Assembly (NCBI GenBank): GCA_946482515.1
Contig: CAMLRS010000019.1
Location: forward strand, 1 to 61,082
DNA length: 61,082 nt
Direction of reading: 5' to 3'
From: an uncultured Flavobacteriales bacterium
GTDB taxonomy: Bacteria; Bacteroidota; Bacteroidia; Flavobacteriales; Crocinitomicaceae
Shown here: one piece after another, positions 30,919 through 38,821 of the stretch
How the letters are laid out: each line of letters begins with the position of its first letter
How positions within the stretch are numbered: position 1 is the first letter of the stretch
Notes under the pieces: generated by a model
What the model was told of the DNA's origin: nothing
Databases searched by the model: none
Seen by the model: only the letters and a program-made list of their open reading frames with translations
Made by a program: the position numbers and the translations under genes

Positions 30919-31677
30919 TCATACCTGTTGATCGATCCGTGCGACTTTCAGAATGAGTGTCCAGGTTACGGTAAGCTGTTTTTCGGGATTTCCCCACAGT
31001 AATTCCAGCTCCGGTCGAAAGGCTTCCACAGGATCAGCGCCATGCTGTTCGCGGTATTTCAGCACGGCCGACCACGTGTAGAGCAAACCGATCAGCTCTT
31101 CGAAGGAAAAGGCTTTGCGGATCTGGAATTCCGGGGTTTCGATCAGTGGAAAAGGGAAGGGGATGTTCGCATAAGCTTTGTCGATCATGCGGTTTTCGTA
31201 TTGCCAGAATTCACCTACCACGTCTTCATGGAAATGCCGGATCGCTTTATCCAGCTCCGGCGTGATCTCCGGCAGCGGATAGGCCCAGACAGCCAGGATT
31301 CCTCCTGGTTTCAGCACGCGCTTTGTCTCGGCGAAAAAAGCTTCGAAATCGAACCAATGCAAGGCTTGCGAAACGGTGACGATATCAGCGGATTTTTTTT
31401 CCAGAACAGCATCTTCAGCCCTGTGAATGCGATACTCCACGCGTTCGTGCTGCGTTGCATGACGAATTTGCTCGGCGCTGGGATCGGTTGCCACGACTTT
31501 CCGGTAATAATTTGCCAGCTGAACGGCTGCCTGACCGTTTCCTGTACCACAGTCGAGTGCGAGATCGTGACTTGGAGTTAGTGTTTGCAGGTAAGCGAAC
31601 AATTCTGCCGGTGCCGAAGGCCGGTATTTGACGTAGACTTCGGAAAGCTTAGAGAAATTGTCTTTGAATGGATGCAC
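30919..31677 (-). CDS. Class I SAM-dependent methyltransferase
   Basis: A 252-residue enzyme with Rossmann motif I LALDCGTGNGQAAVQLA (residues 39-55), acidic ATDPSAEQI (motif II), and SADIVTVSQALHWFDFEAFF with RVLKPGGILAVWAYP (motifs III-IV). This is the UbiE/type 11 methyltransferase pattern; related proteins are named by similarity only and the substrate is unknown. The start is GTG at 31677, since no ATG fits before the conserved HPFKDNFSKLSEVYVKYRP. It stands alone between dnaX and umuC. Confidence 0.9.
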   Translation of the reverse strand: MHPFKDNFSKLSEVYVKYRPSAPAELFAYLQTLTPSHDLALDCGTGNGQAAVQLANYYRKVVATDPSAEQIRHATQHERVEYRIHRAEDAVLEKKSADIVTVSQALHWFDFEAFFAETKRVLKPGGILAVWAYPLPEITPELDKAIRHFHEDVVGEFWQYENRMIDKAYANIPFPFPLIETPEFQIRKAFSFEELIGLLYTWSAVLKYREQHGADPVEAFRPELELLWGNPEKQLTVTWTLILKVARIDQQV

Positions 31678-31780
31678 ACGATTAAAGTAATTATTAATTG
31701 ATCAATTATGAATTATCAAGAATGGAAAATGCTTAAATGTGCTTTCTACAAATCAAACATTCAACATTCAAAATCAAACA

Positions 31781-33037
31781 TCAGACTTTGATTGTCATGA
31801 TTTCGGAAATGTTGGTGGTGTAGCGTCTTGACAGGTGTTCCTGCCGCATTTTCCAGATGCGTTTTTGGTCCTGCGAGGCCAGTCTCACTTTTTGCTGTCC
31901 GAAATGACGGTTGATCCGGTCGATGGAGCGCATCAGTTTAGCGTGACGCGGATCGCTGTTTTCGAACAGGGAAATCTGTCGTTGATTGATGGGAGTAAGC
32001 TCGTGAACGATCACGCCCGCTTTTTTATAGAAATAGCCGGGCTGGAAAATCTGCTCGAGTCCCTGCACGGCGAATTTCGCGATCTCGATGCTGGAATGGG
32101 TCGGGAAGGGAAAGCGCACCACGATGCTTTTGCTGTATTGCGGCCGGCTGTCGTTGTACCAGTTGGTATGAATGAACACCATCACAGAGCTGCAATCGGA
32201 TTGTTGCTGGCGCAGCTTCTCGGCACAGGCGACGGCAAAGCTGGTGATCCGCTCACGCAGTTGTTCGAGCTCGGTGTAATTGATATCGAACGAACGCGTA
32301 ACGGCAATGTTCCTTTTGGGCTGCACGTCTTCGAGCTGTAACGTTGGCTTGCCTTCCAGGTCGTGCTTGAGCCGCAGGCCGATCACTGCCATGTTTTTAC
32401 GTACCCATTCGTCGCTGAGCTGGGTGAAATCATAGGCTGTTTTGATGCCTTCTTTCTGCAGGCGTTTGGTCAGCTTCCGGCCAATGCCCCAGACGTCTCC
32501 GATGGGCATCCATTTGAGCGCTTTCAGTCGTTTTTCTTCCGTATCAATGGCGTACACGTTATCCAGCTGGGGAAATTTCCGGGCAATCTTATTGGCAATT
32601 TTTGCCAGTGCTTTTGTCGGCCCGAAACCAATGCTGGTGGGCAGTCCGGTCCATTGCATGACTTTCTTTCGCATCGTGGTGCCAAGCTCCAGCGGGTCGA
32701 ATTCTTCGTCTTCCGGCCAGTGCAGGAAAATTTCGTCGATGCTGTACACCTCCATTTCAGGACTGAAATCGCTGAGAATGGTCATCACGCGGTTGCTCAT
32801 ATCGCCATAGAGCGCGAAATTCCCGGAAAACACATGCACGCCGTTTTCCCTGAAAAATGCTTCCCATTTGAAGAGCGGAGCTCCCATCGGCACGGGAAGT
32901 CTGCGGGCTTCATCGCTTCGGGAGATCACGCAGCCGTCGTTATTCGATAACACGCAGATTGGTTTCCCCGCTAAATCAGGACGAAAAACGCGCTCGCAGG
33001 AGGCGTAGAAGTTGTTGCAGTCGATCAGCGCGAACAT
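31781..33037 (-). CDS. umuC: Y-family DNA polymerase (UmuC-type)
   Basis: The 418-residue translesion polymerase begins MFALIDCNNFYASCERVFRP with metal ligand D6. It has VLSNNDGCVISRSDEAR and the second catalytic pair in EVYSIDEIFLHW. GIGRKLTKRLQKEGI is the helix-hairpin-helix and the little-finger domain follows. With UmuD it would bypass DNA lesions as an error-prone Pol V-like enzyme. The start overlaps the umuD stop by 13 bases, giving tight coupling. The C-terminal KVRLASQDQKRIWKMRQEHL is typical of UmuC. Confidence 0.95.
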   Translation of the reverse strand: MFALIDCNNFYASCERVFRPDLAGKPICVLSNNDGCVISRSDEARRLPVPMGAPLFKWEAFFRENGVHVFSGNFALYGDMSNRVMTILSDFSPEMEVYSIDEIFLHWPEDEEFDPLELGTTMRKKVMQWTGLPTSIGFGPTKALAKIANKIARKFPQLDNVYAIDTEEKRLKALKWMPIGDVWGIGRKLTKRLQKEGIKTAYDFTQLSDEWVRKNMAVIGLRLKHDLEGKPTLQLEDVQPKRNIAVTRSFDINYTELEQLRERITSFAVACAEKLRQQQSDCSSVMVFIHTNWYNDSRPQYSKSIVVRFPFPTHSSIEIAKFAVQGLEQIFQPGYFYKKAGVIVHELTPINQRQISLFENSDPRHAKLMRSIDRINRHFGQQKVRLASQDQKRIWKMRQEHLSRRYTTNISEIMTIKV

Positions 33038-33462
33038 ACAGCCGATTTGATCCAGTAAGTAACAACGCCCCAGATCTCGAACTGGTTTTCCGGGGTCACT
33101 TTGATCGGAGGGAAGCGGTCGTTTTCAGGAACGAGCCAGCAGCAGCTTTTTTCGATTTTGAGCCGTTTGACAGTGAATTCGCCGTCGAGGAAACAAACGG
33201 CAATGCATTCATCGCGGGCAGGCACGCTGCGATCGATGATCAGCAGATCGCCGTCGCCAATACCGGTATTGATCATCGAATGACCACGTACGCGACCGAA
33301 AAATGTGGCAGATGGATGATCGATTAATGCTCTGTTGAGATCGATGCCCTGCTCGATGAAATCACCGGCTGGGGACGGAAATCCGGCAGCAATATCGCCA
33401 GACACAGGCAGCGTCAGCTCCACATCGGTCAACGCCGGATACAATTCAACACGGGAATGCAT
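33025..33462 (-). CDS. umuD: UmuD-type S24 peptidase
   Basis: A 145-residue LexA/UmuD-family protein. The cleavage site is A26-G27 (DIAAGFPSPAGD), and the catalytic dyad is S62 (VRGHSMINTGIGDGD) and K99 (GEFTVKRL). No DNA-binding N-terminal domain is present, so this is UmuD, not LexA. RecA-stimulated self-cleavage would activate it as the partner of the downstream polymerase. The promoter region contains a perfect palindrome, which suggests a repressor site. Confidence 0.93.
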   Translation of the reverse strand: MHSRVELYPALTDVELTLPVSGDIAAGFPSPAGDFIEQGIDLNRALIDHPSATFFGRVRGHSMINTGIGDGDLLIIDRSVPARDECIAVCFLDGEFTVKRLKIEKSCCWLVPENDRFPPIKVTPENQFEIWGVVTYWIKSAVCSR

Positions 33463-33473
33463 GATTGATTATT

Positions 33474-33486
33474 TATTTGTCAAATA
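33474..33486. promoter_or_regulatory. Palindromic operator-like site before umuD
   Basis: TATTTGTCAAATA is a perfect 13-base palindrome (arms TATTTG/CAAATA) placed 12 bases before the umuD ATG. It overlaps TATATTTG on the minus strand (33481-33488), the likely -7 element. A repressor bound here would block the promoter. It is not an E. coli-type LexA box (CTG-N10-CAG). Confidence 0.55.
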
Positions 33487-33566
33487 TATGACTAAATATT
33501 AATCAAATCTAGGTGAGGATGATATTAAAATTCTCGTTTTATCAGGAAGAATACCAATCTCGGATG

Positions 33567-33622
33567 TCCTCCCCCTTAGTCCCCCCTGCCTGCCGGCGAG
33601 GCAAGCTCCAAAGGGGGAAAGT
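33567..33622. repeat. Dispersed palindromic repeat (CCTCCCCCTT family)
   Basis: CCTCCCCCTTAGTCCCCCCT and GCTCCAAAGGGGGAAAG flank a small CCTGCCTGCCGGCGAGGC hairpin. It is the same family as at 18940-19030 and 27052-27084, and lies just after the DUF2147 gene. Confidence 0.7.
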
Positions 33623-33623
33623 A

Positions 33624-34052
33624 CTACTTCACGCGGATCCAGGTCTGCGTACGGAAGAATGGACCGATGTAGCCGCGCACTTTCAGACGGTCTGCGTTGC
33701 CTTCTTCGAGCCAGATGCCGCAGGTGTAGATTTTACCGGTTTCCGGGTCGACGATCGTCCCCGAATCCCATTCTTCGCCGTCCCACTTCATGCCGCGGAT
33801 AATCTGCAAACCGATCAGCGGCTGGTTTTTGCGGTCGTCGGTACATTTGGTGCATTTCGGATTGTCTTCGCGCCCTTCGCGCGGATAGAGGTAAACGATC
33901 TTCCCGTAGAGGTAGCCGCCGCTCTTGTATAATTCGACTTTGGATTTTTTCTTACCCGTTTCGTCGTCGATTGTGATCCACGTTCCGACACAGGTTTGTG
34001 CTTTGACAACAACAGCCGTCAGCACGAAGAGAAAAGACAAAAGGACTTTCAT
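33624..34052 (-). CDS. Exported DUF2147 protein
   Basis: A 142-residue protein with a signal peptide (VLLSFLFVLTAVVVKAQ). The DUF2147 pattern is clear: CVGTWITIDDETGKKKSKVE, YGKIVYLYPRE, CTKCTDDRKNQPLIGLQII, MKWDGEEWDSGTIVDPETGK and GYIGPFFRTQTWIRV. The family is periplasmic, lipocalin-like in size, and of unknown function; it is common in Bacteroidota and Proteobacteria. It stands alone. Confidence 0.9.
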   Translation of the reverse strand: MKVLLSFLFVLTAVVVKAQTCVGTWITIDDETGKKKSKVELYKSGGYLYGKIVYLYPREGREDNPKCTKCTDDRKNQPLIGLQIIRGMKWDGEEWDSGTIVDPETGKIYTCGIWLEEGNADRLKVRGYIGPFFRTQTWIRVK

Positions 34053-34141
34053 AGATGTGAATTTGGTTTATGCAAGTTACAGCTTTTTTGTTGTGCATGC
34101 ATAGGAAAGTTGTTAACTTCAAAAGCATGTGAGATAATTTT

Positions 34142-34373
34142 ACCACAAAAGACCTGTCTACCGACAGGTAGGCACAAAAGGGTTAGTTACGTGTTAGCGT
34201 AGTTAGAAGCGTCCCGATCCGCCGCGGCGGAGACTACACAAAAGAAATTACTTAATTAAGATGCGCTTGCTGATTAATCGTACGAATCGAAAACTTTTGT
34301 GTAATCCCGATGCTATCGGGATGCTTCGAATCACACAAAGTGCATCAACTAACTTTTGTGCCTTTTGTGGTGA
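34142..34373. repeat. Palindromic element, left copy (CACAAAAG family)
   Basis: The element begins ACCACAAAAG (34142) and ends AACTTTTGTGCCTTTTGTGG (34351-34370), so its ends are inverted repeats of each other. Two internal blocks, 34197-34244 (48 bases) and 34293-34326 (34 bases), recur inverted at 37137-37184 and 37082-37115 with zero and one mismatch. The left end is split by a 20-base hairpin-forming insert (34152-34171, CCTGTC/GACAGG). It fills most of the 340-base gap 34053-34392; there is no gene in it. Confidence 0.85.
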
Positions 34374-34392
34374 GAAAAATAGCATACTGAAT

Positions 34393-35430
34393 TCACTGTC
34401 CCGACTGCTGTTCCTGCAAAGCGGCCTGCTCACGGATGCGCTGATCGAGGATATCGGAATAGCGCAAGGCTGCTTCCTGTCCGTCTTCCACGTACGATTT
34501 TTGTACCCACGTACGGGCGTCGTCGAGGTGACCAAGCACTTCCAGTCCCAGCGCGATGTTGTAAGCTGCTTTGGCGCGAATTTTCGCTTTGCCGGAAGAT
34601 TCCCAGACGTTTTTCCAGGTTTCCACGGCGCCTTCCCAGTCTTTCGCAAGGGCCTGTCGTTCGCCGCGTTCCATTTCGCCTTTTTTACCTTTGTACATGC
34701 CACGATCTTCCCAGTAATACAACGGAACGATGCTCATAGCGAATTGCTCGCCGGTGATATAGCTGGTTTCCATCAACGCCTGATTCGGGCGGATGAGGCG
34801 GGCAATTGCTTCGGCTGCGTTGCTGGATTCCTGCGTCCAGGTGCGTTTCCATCCGAAATGATCCTGGTAAATGATGGTTTGCGTTTTCGGGTAGTACATG
34901 CGGAAGCCGGCATTGGACGTTGCTACGCCGCGTACCTGCACTTGTGCTCCGTTGCCGTTGAGCACATTTTCAACTGTTGCAGCGGCCGTTGCGCCCGGAT
35001 TGGCAATGCTGAAATCGGTATCGAAATACTCGAGTACGAGCAAAGCCTGTACGTTATAAGCCGTACACAGGCTGTCAACGATTTTCCAGTCGAGCGATTC
35101 TGCAAAGCTGAGACTTTTCGGGTCGGCAGCAGGAAGTGTTCCCTCGCAGCGTTTCACTTCAAAGCGATCGCTGGTTTGCAGCAGCTCGTTTAATCCGCGC
35201 AGGCATTCTTCCGAAAGCTCTTTGTCCTGAACTGGTTTTTCGCCCGTCAGAATGGATTCCGCAGAAGTTGTAACAGAAGGAATGGAGCGATTGAGCACCG
35301 CCACCGAACGGATGTCTTGTGTAACGGTGATTTCGGCAGGTCGCATGACTTGAACGCGCATGGGACGGATGCTGCGGCAGGAAAACAGAAAAGCCGGCAG
35401 TACAAGAAGCAGGAGGGTGTAGCGTTTCAT
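34393..35430 (-). CDS. DUF6340-like lipoprotein with TPR-like tail
   Basis: The 345-residue protein has a lipoprotein signal, YTLLLLVLPAFLFSC, with the lipid cysteine at residue 18. The N-terminal half (MRVQVMRPAEITVTQDIRSV, VQALLVLEYFDTDFSI) resembles the DUF6340 group found across Bacteroidota. Residues about 265-335 look like TPR helices (AKDWEGAVETWKNVWESS, AAYNIALGLEVLGHLDDARTW). It probably sits in the outer membrane and binds partners through the TPR part. ATG at 35430 is chosen so that the signal peptide is correct. Function is unknown. Confidence 0.8.
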   Translation of the reverse strand: MKRYTLLLLVLPAFLFSCRSIRPMRVQVMRPAEITVTQDIRSVAVLNRSIPSVTTSAESILTGEKPVQDKELSEECLRGLNELLQTSDRFEVKRCEGTLPAADPKSLSFAESLDWKIVDSLCTAYNVQALLVLEYFDTDFSIANPGATAAATVENVLNGNGAQVQVRGVATSNAGFRMYYPKTQTIIYQDHFGWKRTWTQESSNAAEAIARLIRPNQALMETSYITGEQFAMSIVPLYYWEDRGMYKGKKGEMERGERQALAKDWEGAVETWKNVWESSGKAKIRAKAAYNIALGLEVLGHLDDARTWVQKSYVEDGQEAALRYSDILDQRIREQAALQEQQSGQ

Positions 35431-35506
35431 TATAAAGATGTATGTATCATACGAATGTAATGGTTTTCTGTTTTTCAGGAACGTTTTCAACGAATCTCTT
35501 CGCTCA

Positions 35507-35538
35507 TTTGGCAATGGCTGGGGAAGGTGTTACCTTTG
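35507..35538 (+). promoter_or_regulatory. Promoter of the cystathionine beta-synthase gene
   Basis: TTTG at 35507-35510 and TACCTTTG at 35531-35538 are 20 bases apart, a full consensus. The transcript would begin near 35543, about 29 bases before the ATG. Confidence 0.75.
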
Positions 35539-35571
35539 CACCGACGTTAAAAAACGCCCTGAATACACATT

Positions 35572-36933
35572 ATGAAAGTATACAACAACATCCTGGAAAC
35601 CATTGGTAATACGCCGCTTGTTCGCCTGAATACCCTTACGAAAGGCATCAAAGCAACGGTGCTTGCCAAAGTGGAAACCACCAATCCCGGCAACTCGGTA
35701 AAAGACCGTATGGCCGTGAAAATGATCGAAGATGCAGAAGCTAAAGGCTTGCTGAAACCGGGCGGGACGATTATCGAAGGAACATCCGGAAATACAGGAA
35801 TGGGACTGGCGCTCACGGCGATCGTGAAAGGCTATAAGCTCATCTGCGTACTCAACGACAAGCAGTCGAAAGAGAAAATGGATATCCTGCGGGCCGTTGG
35901 TGCGGAAGTAGTGGTGTGTCCTACGGCGGTTGAGCCTTCCGATCCGCGTTCTTATTACTCGGTGTCGAAGCGTCTGGCTACGGAAATCCCGAATTCCTGG
36001 TATGTGAACCAATACGACAACCTGTCGAACCGCATAGCGCATTACGAGCAAACCGGTCCGGAGATCTGGGATCAGACAGATGGAAAAGTAACCCATTTTG
36101 TGGTAGGTGTAGGAACCGGCGGAACAATTTCCGGCGTTGGTAAATACCTGAAAGAGAAAAACCCGAACGTGAAAGTCTGGGGAATCGATACGTATGGTTC
36201 CGTGTTCAAGAAATACAAGGAAACCGGTATTTTCGACGAGAACGAGATCTATCCGTATGTAACGGAAGGAATCGGGGAGGACATTCTTCCTGCGAACGTG
36301 GATTTCGATGTGATCGACCTGTTCGAAAAAGTAACCGATAAAGACGCAGCCATCTACACCCGCAGACTGGCCCGCGAAGAAGGAATTTTCGTTGGAAACT
36401 CGGCCGGTGCGGCGATCAAAGGATTGCTCCAGCTGAAAGACGAATTGAAAGAAGACGACGTAGTAGTGGTGCTGTTCCACGATCACGGAAGCCGCTATGT
36501 AGGTAAGATCTTCAACGACGATTGGATGCGCGAGCGCGGTTTCCTCGACGAAGATTTCAAAACGGCCGAAGACCTGATCTCCCGTCGTTCTGACCAGCCG
36601 CTGGTAACGCTTTACTCGGAAGAGCTCGTTTCACACGCGATCGTGAAAATGCGCAAATTCAATATTTCGCAGATTCCGGTGCTGAAAGACGGTGAAGTAG
36701 TAGGCTCGCTGAACGATCACCAGATCTACCAATTGCTGGTCGACGATCCGTCACTGCGCGACACACCGATCTCGAAAATCATGCAGCCGCCGTTCCCGGT
36801 AGTGAAAGGCGCTACCAAGATCGAAGAAGTGGCCAAGCTCATCAACAACGAAGTACCTGCGGTGCTCGTGGAGCGTGCCAATGGCGAAAAGCACATTCTG
36901 ACACGTCAGGATATCATTGCTTCGCTGGCGTAA
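35572..36933 (+). CDS. cbs: Cystathionine beta-synthase with CBS domains
   Basis: A 453-residue fold-type II PLP enzyme. NPGNSVKDRMAVKMIEDA holds the PLP lysine K44, EGTSGNTGMG (70s) binds phosphate and GTGGTISGVGKYLK completes the cofactor site. Residues about 335-453 form two CBS domains (VTLYSEELVSHAIVKMRKFN; ISKIMQPPFPVVKGATKIEE), usually a binding site for SAM or adenosine compounds. The enzyme joins homocysteine and serine, sending sulfur from methionine to cysteine. A plain cysteine synthase lacks the CBS pair. No heme-binding N-terminus is present. It has its own promoter and terminator. Confidence 0.92.
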   Translation: MKVYNNILETIGNTPLVRLNTLTKGIKATVLAKVETTNPGNSVKDRMAVKMIEDAEAKGLLKPGGTIIEGTSGNTGMGLALTAIVKGYKLICVLNDKQSKEKMDILRAVGAEVVVCPTAVEPSDPRSYYSVSKRLATEIPNSWYVNQYDNLSNRIAHYEQTGPEIWDQTDGKVTHFVVGVGTGGTISGVGKYLKEKNPNVKVWGIDTYGSVFKKYKETGIFDENEIYPYVTEGIGEDILPANVDFDVIDLFEKVTDKDAAIYTRRLAREEGIFVGNSAGAAIKGLLQLKDELKEDDVVVVLFHDHGSRYVGKIFNDDWMRERGFLDEDFKTAEDLISRRSDQPLVTLYSEELVSHAIVKMRKFNISQIPVLKDGEVVGSLNDHQIYQLLVDDPSLRDTPISKIMQPPFPVVKGATKIEEVAKLINNEVPAVLVERANGEKHILTRQDIIASLA

Positions 36934-36952
36934 CCAGGAAATAGAACATGAT

Positions 36953-36982
36953 AAAAGGCTTCCGGAAATGGGAGCCTTTTTT
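36953..36982 (+). terminator. Rho-independent terminator of cbs
   Basis: AAAGGCTTCC pairs with GGGAGCCTTT (one weak pair) around GGAAAT, followed by a T-rich run. It lies 20 bases after the stop codon. Confidence 0.8.
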
Positions 36983-37033
36983 GTTTGAGAGAGTTCGGAC
37001 CTCTTGAAAAGTAATTTTACTTCTTGACTTTTT

Positions 37034-37222
37034 TCACCACAAAAGGCACAAAAGTTTTTTGGACGTACTGTGTACAGCATCAAGCATCCCGATTGCATCG
37101 GGATTACACAAAAGTTCTGTTCCGGATATAGATTTCCTTTTGTGTAGTCTCCGCCGCGGCGGATCGGGACGCTTCTAACTACGCCTGGTACGTAAACTGT
37201 TCTTTTGTGCCTTTTGTGGTGA
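37034..37222. repeat. Palindromic element, right copy (CACAAAAG family)
   Basis: This copy is inverted relative to 34142-34373. It runs from TCACCACAAAAGGCACAAAA (37034) to CTTTTGTGCCTTTTGTGGTG (37202-37221), so its termini are 20-base inverted repeats without the insert seen in the left copy. The 48-base block 37137-37184 is identical to the reverse complement of 34197-34244 and includes CCGCCGCGGCGG. The 304-base gap before the next gene contains nothing else. Confidence 0.88.
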
Positions 37223-37237
37223 AAGAAAAAATGTCAT

Positions 37238-37936
37238 TCAAAACAAGTAATGCACTCCCACCATAACGCCGCCGCTCCACAAACGCGCTGTAATCGGATC
37301 CTTATTAATCCGGGTAAGTCCATAACGAAACGTTGGAAGTGCGCGCAGCTGGAAATGATCCGCGAGTTGCCAGGAGATTCCCAGGCCAGCTTCGGCGGAA
37401 AGTGCCACAGGCTGGTAATGGGCTGTTGAAGTCAGATCAATGGTATTTTGATCTTCGTTGCCATAAAACCGGTAATATTCATCGGCCTGCAACAGGAAAC
37501 TGGTGGTGAGCGAAACACTGGTAACAAGCTGCAGCCTGCTTTGCGTAAAGAAGAAGCTGTTCAATGTGACGGGGACATCGAGGTAGCTATACGAATAGAG
37601 TATCCGGGCATAAGATCCCGAACCTTCTGGATCTTCAACTGTCGAATAGTTGAGCTTTTCCGTATGAAATCCTTTTTTAGCATAATAAGCACCGGTTTCT
37701 AATTCGAAACGGTCATTCAACTGATAGCCAAAGGCAATTCCGGTAGTGAACGTCGGCATAGGAAGCTCTATATCGTCGCGGATATCTTTCACAAAATCGA
37801 CGTCTTCGTCATCGCAGTAAAGCGTTCGAAAAGACATATCGGGCGATCCTTTGATACCAATCCGGAAGGGAGATTCCTGGGAAAAAGCGGGTAATGCAAG
37901 CAGCAGTAAAGAACAGGCGGTAAGCGTGATTTTCAT
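37238..37936 (-). CDS. PorT-like outer-membrane beta-barrel protein
   Basis: A 232-residue protein with signal peptide (TLTACSLLLLALPAFSQ) and alternating barrel strands: FTTGIAFGYQLNDRFELETG, GAYYAKKGFHTEKLNY, YSYLDVPVTLNSFF, LQLVTSVSLTTSFLLQADEY and a C-terminal GGVMVGVHYLF. The YLDVPVTL strand is the hallmark of the PorT/outer-membrane beta-barrel domain group in Bacteroidota. The ligand, if any, is unknown. It stands alone and diverges from the BtuF-like gene. Confidence 0.85.
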   Translation of the reverse strand: MKITLTACSLLLLALPAFSQESPFRIGIKGSPDMSFRTLYCDDEDVDFVKDIRDDIELPMPTFTTGIAFGYQLNDRFELETGAYYAKKGFHTEKLNYSTVEDPEGSGSYARILYSYSYLDVPVTLNSFFFTQSRLQLVTSVSLTTSFLLQADEYYRFYGNEDQNTIDLTSTAHYQPVALSAEAGLGISWQLADHFQLRALPTFRYGLTRINKDPITARLWSGGVMVGVHYLF

Positions 37937-37993
37937 AAGTCAGATAAATTGGGTTGTAGAATAAACTCCGGAGTTGGTATTTTTATTGCCACA

Positions 37994-38821
37994 ATGATGG
38001 AAAAAACGGATCAGGAGGGGAATGCGTTGGTGGTTACCGACCAGATGGGTAGGGAAGTGACCTTTTCGTTTCCTCCGAAACGGATTATTTCACTCGTTCC
38101 TTCGCAAAGTGAATTGCTGGCTGATCTAGGCCTTACGGACAAGCTCGCGGGCGTGACGAAATTCTGCATTCACCCGGAAGACCTGCGAAAAACAACCGGA
38201 CAGATCGGCGGAACGAAAACCGTGAACATCGAAAAAGTACGGACCCTGCAACCCGATCTCATCATCGGAAACAAAGAAGAGAACACGCAATCCGATATCG
38301 AAGAGCTGGAAAAGCACCTGCCGGTCTGGATGAGTGACATTCACGATGTGGCCAGCGCGCTTGACATGATCCGCCAGATGGGAACGATCACAGGTACATA
38401 CGAAAAAGCTGCTGAGCTGGCGAACGAGATCGACTATCGTTTCCGGGAGTTTTCCAATTTCAATATGACTTCCCGAAAACTGAAAGTGTTGTACCTCATC
38501 TGGCGCAAGCCTTATATGGCTGCCGGAAAAGGAACCTTTATCGATGATTGCCTGTCGCGCTGTGGCTGGGAAAATTGTCTGCCGGATGCCCGCTACCCGG
38601 AAATTAATCCAGAAACGGTGAATCCAGAGCTGATTTTACTAAGCTCGGAACCGTATCCATTCAAGGAAAAACACATCGCTGAGCTGCAGGAATTGTTCCC
38701 CAAAGCATTGATCAAACTGGTCGACGGCGAATATTTTTCCTGGTACGGTAGCCGGATGCTGGGTGCGCCAGCGTATTTCGAAAGCTTACTGAATGACCTT
38801 CAGATTGACCAGCAATCGTGA
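37994..38821 (+). CDS. BtuF-like helical-backbone metal receptor (ABC substrate-binding type)
   Basis: A 275-residue protein with the two-lobe fold of cobalamin/iron-siderophore binding proteins: VVTDQMGREVTFSFPPKRII, VPSQSELLADLGLTDKLAGV and a backbone-helix region, then LLSSEPYPFKEKHIAEL. No signal peptide is seen from ATG 37994, and upstream codons do not supply one. So it is either cytoplasmic or exported by an unseen route. Its binding target is unknown. It ends inside the convergent neighbour: the two genes overlap tail-to-tail by 36 bases. Confidence 0.8.
   Translation: MMEKTDQEGNALVVTDQMGREVTFSFPPKRIISLVPSQSELLADLGLTDKLAGVTKFCIHPEDLRKTTGQIGGTKTVNIEKVRTLQPDLIIGNKEENTQSDIEELEKHLPVWMSDIHDVASALDMIRQMGTITGTYEKAAELANEIDYRFREFSNFNMTSRKLKVLYLIWRKPYMAAGKGTFIDDCLSRCGWENCLPDARYPEINPETVNPELILLSSEPYPFKEKHIAELQELFPKALIKLVDGEYFSWYGSRMLGAPAYFESLLNDLQIDQQS

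Noticed and set aside
33624..34052. DUF2147 gene as part of the umuDC unit
   Set aside because: A repeat and more than 160 bases separate them, and DUF2147 lies upstream on the same strand with a different, exported role.
34142..37222. Composite transposon carrying cbs
   Set aside because: No transposase or resolvase frame is present and no target duplication is visible; the ends look like repeat elements only.
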